The notes beneath the pieces are model-generated. The model saw nothing but the letters and a program-made list of their open reading frames with translations. It was not told the DNA's origin and searched no databases. A stretch of 5,575 nt of DNA from Parachlamydiales bacterium (lineage in GTDB: Bacteria; Chlamydiota; Chlamydiia; Chlamydiales; SM23-39). Position 1 is the first letter of the stretch. The number at the start of each line of letters is the position of its first letter. The translations under genes and the position numbers were made by a program. The stretch covers positions 1-5,575 of the forward strand of contig PLXF01000038.1 of assembly GCA_003151315.1 (NCBI GenBank). Direction: 5' to 3'. This document shows positions 5,164-5,575 of the stretch, one piece after another.

Positions 5164-5575
5164 GTTTTGTTTTGACCGTCGAAGAGATGGTGCGGATCGA
5201 ACGGCTGGCCATCGCTGGGGGATGCAGCGGCGAGGCCTTTATGGAAAGGGCGGGTCGAGGTGTAGCTGATGTGGCCAAAAAGATGGTGTCGCCGGGGAGC
5301 CCCATTATCTTGATTGTGGGCAAAGGGAACAAAGGGGGCGATGCCTATGTGGCGGGCTCTTTTTTGCTAGAAGAGGGCTTTACTGTAGAGGCCTATCCTT
5401 TGTATCCCAAAGAGGTGTGCAGTTCGCTCAATCAAAAGATGCGGGAGATGTTTGAAAGCGCTCAGGGCTCTATTGTTGATGTGGTGGATTGGGCTTCGTA
5501 TGCCCTAGTGATCGATGGGTTGTTAGGGACTGGGTTTACAGGGGTCGTTGGCGGACCCGAGGCGAATCAAATTCA
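5160..5575 (+). CDS. nnrE: NAD(P)H-hydrate epimerase, YjeF N-terminal domain (3' end cut by window edge)
   Basis: The YjeF_N family converts the R epimer of hydrated NAD(P)H to the S epimer, which the partner dehydratase (NnrD/CARKD) restores to NAD(P)H. It is a metabolite-repair enzyme. The 138 residues seen show the N-terminal helix pattern VEEMVRIERLAIAGG followed by AFMERAGRGVADV, the glycine-rich loop VGKGNKGGDAYVAG (53-66, usually GNNGGDG) and VIDGLLGTGFTG (117-128), whose D119 matches the catalytic Asp. The start shares ATGA with the gpsA stop. About 90 more residues are needed for a lone epimerase, and over 300 more if this is the common bifunctional Nnr with a dehydratase domain; the window cannot tell which. 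Placement after an NAD(P)H-using dehydrogenase fits a housekeeping role but does not prove a link. Confidence 0.9.
   Translation, partial: MSFVLTVEEMVRIERLAIAGGCSGEAFMERAGRGVADVAKKMVSPGSPIILIVGKGNKGGDAYVAGSFLLEEGFTVEAYPLYPKEVCSSLNQKMREMFESAQGSIVDVVDWASYALVIDGLLGTGFTGVVGGPEANQI

Noticed and set aside
1..5575. Mobile element, phage gene, CRISPR array or defence system
   Set aside because: No transposase, integrase, terminal repeats, regularly spaced repeats or defence domains were seen. All long frames are housekeeping or envelope genes.

Overview
The window looks like a chromosomal housekeeping and envelope region of a Gram-negative bacterium. The best guess is a member of the Chlamydiae or their environmental relatives (PVC group). 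This rests on three things: a eukaryote-like (UAP1/AGX1-type) UDP-sugar pyrophosphorylase module directly upstream of gpsA, an arrangement I recall from Chlamydia; ruvC and ruvA side by side without ruvB, also as I recall from Chlamydia; and a WaaF-type heptosyltransferase, which implies lipopolysaccharide. Base composition is roughly half GC by eye, higher than most described chlamydiae, so the assignment is an inference and not a demonstration.

Left block, minus strand (1-1046): ruvC is followed by ruvA, which runs off the left edge. They encode the Holliday-junction resolvase and the junction-binding subunit of the RuvABC complex. The end of ruvC overlaps the start of ruvA by 97 bases, and RuvC carries an unusual basic, Ser/Pro-rich tail encoded by that overlap.

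Centre (1047-1308): a divergent intergenic region of 262 bases. It holds an 18-base stem-loop, a directly repeated octamer, a consensus TATAAT and a leader of about 95 bases in front of the rightward genes.

Right block, plus strand (1309-5575): four tightly packed genes with overlapping ends (8, 4 and 4 bases). They are a WaaF-like ADP-heptose glycosyltransferase; a 608-residue protein that joins a divergent GT9 glycosyltransferase-like module to a UAP1-like UDP-N-acetylhexosamine pyrophosphorylase module; GpsA (glycerol-3-phosphate dehydrogenase, supplying the phospholipid backbone); and the start of an NAD(P)H-hydrate epimerase, cut by the right edge. Three of the four fit cell-envelope building (LPS core sugars, activated amino sugar, glycerol phosphate). 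The fourth repairs damaged NAD(P)H, the cofactor class that GpsA uses.

The most unusual item is the two-module protein at 2336-4162. No RNA gene, mobile element, CRISPR array or phage gene was seen.
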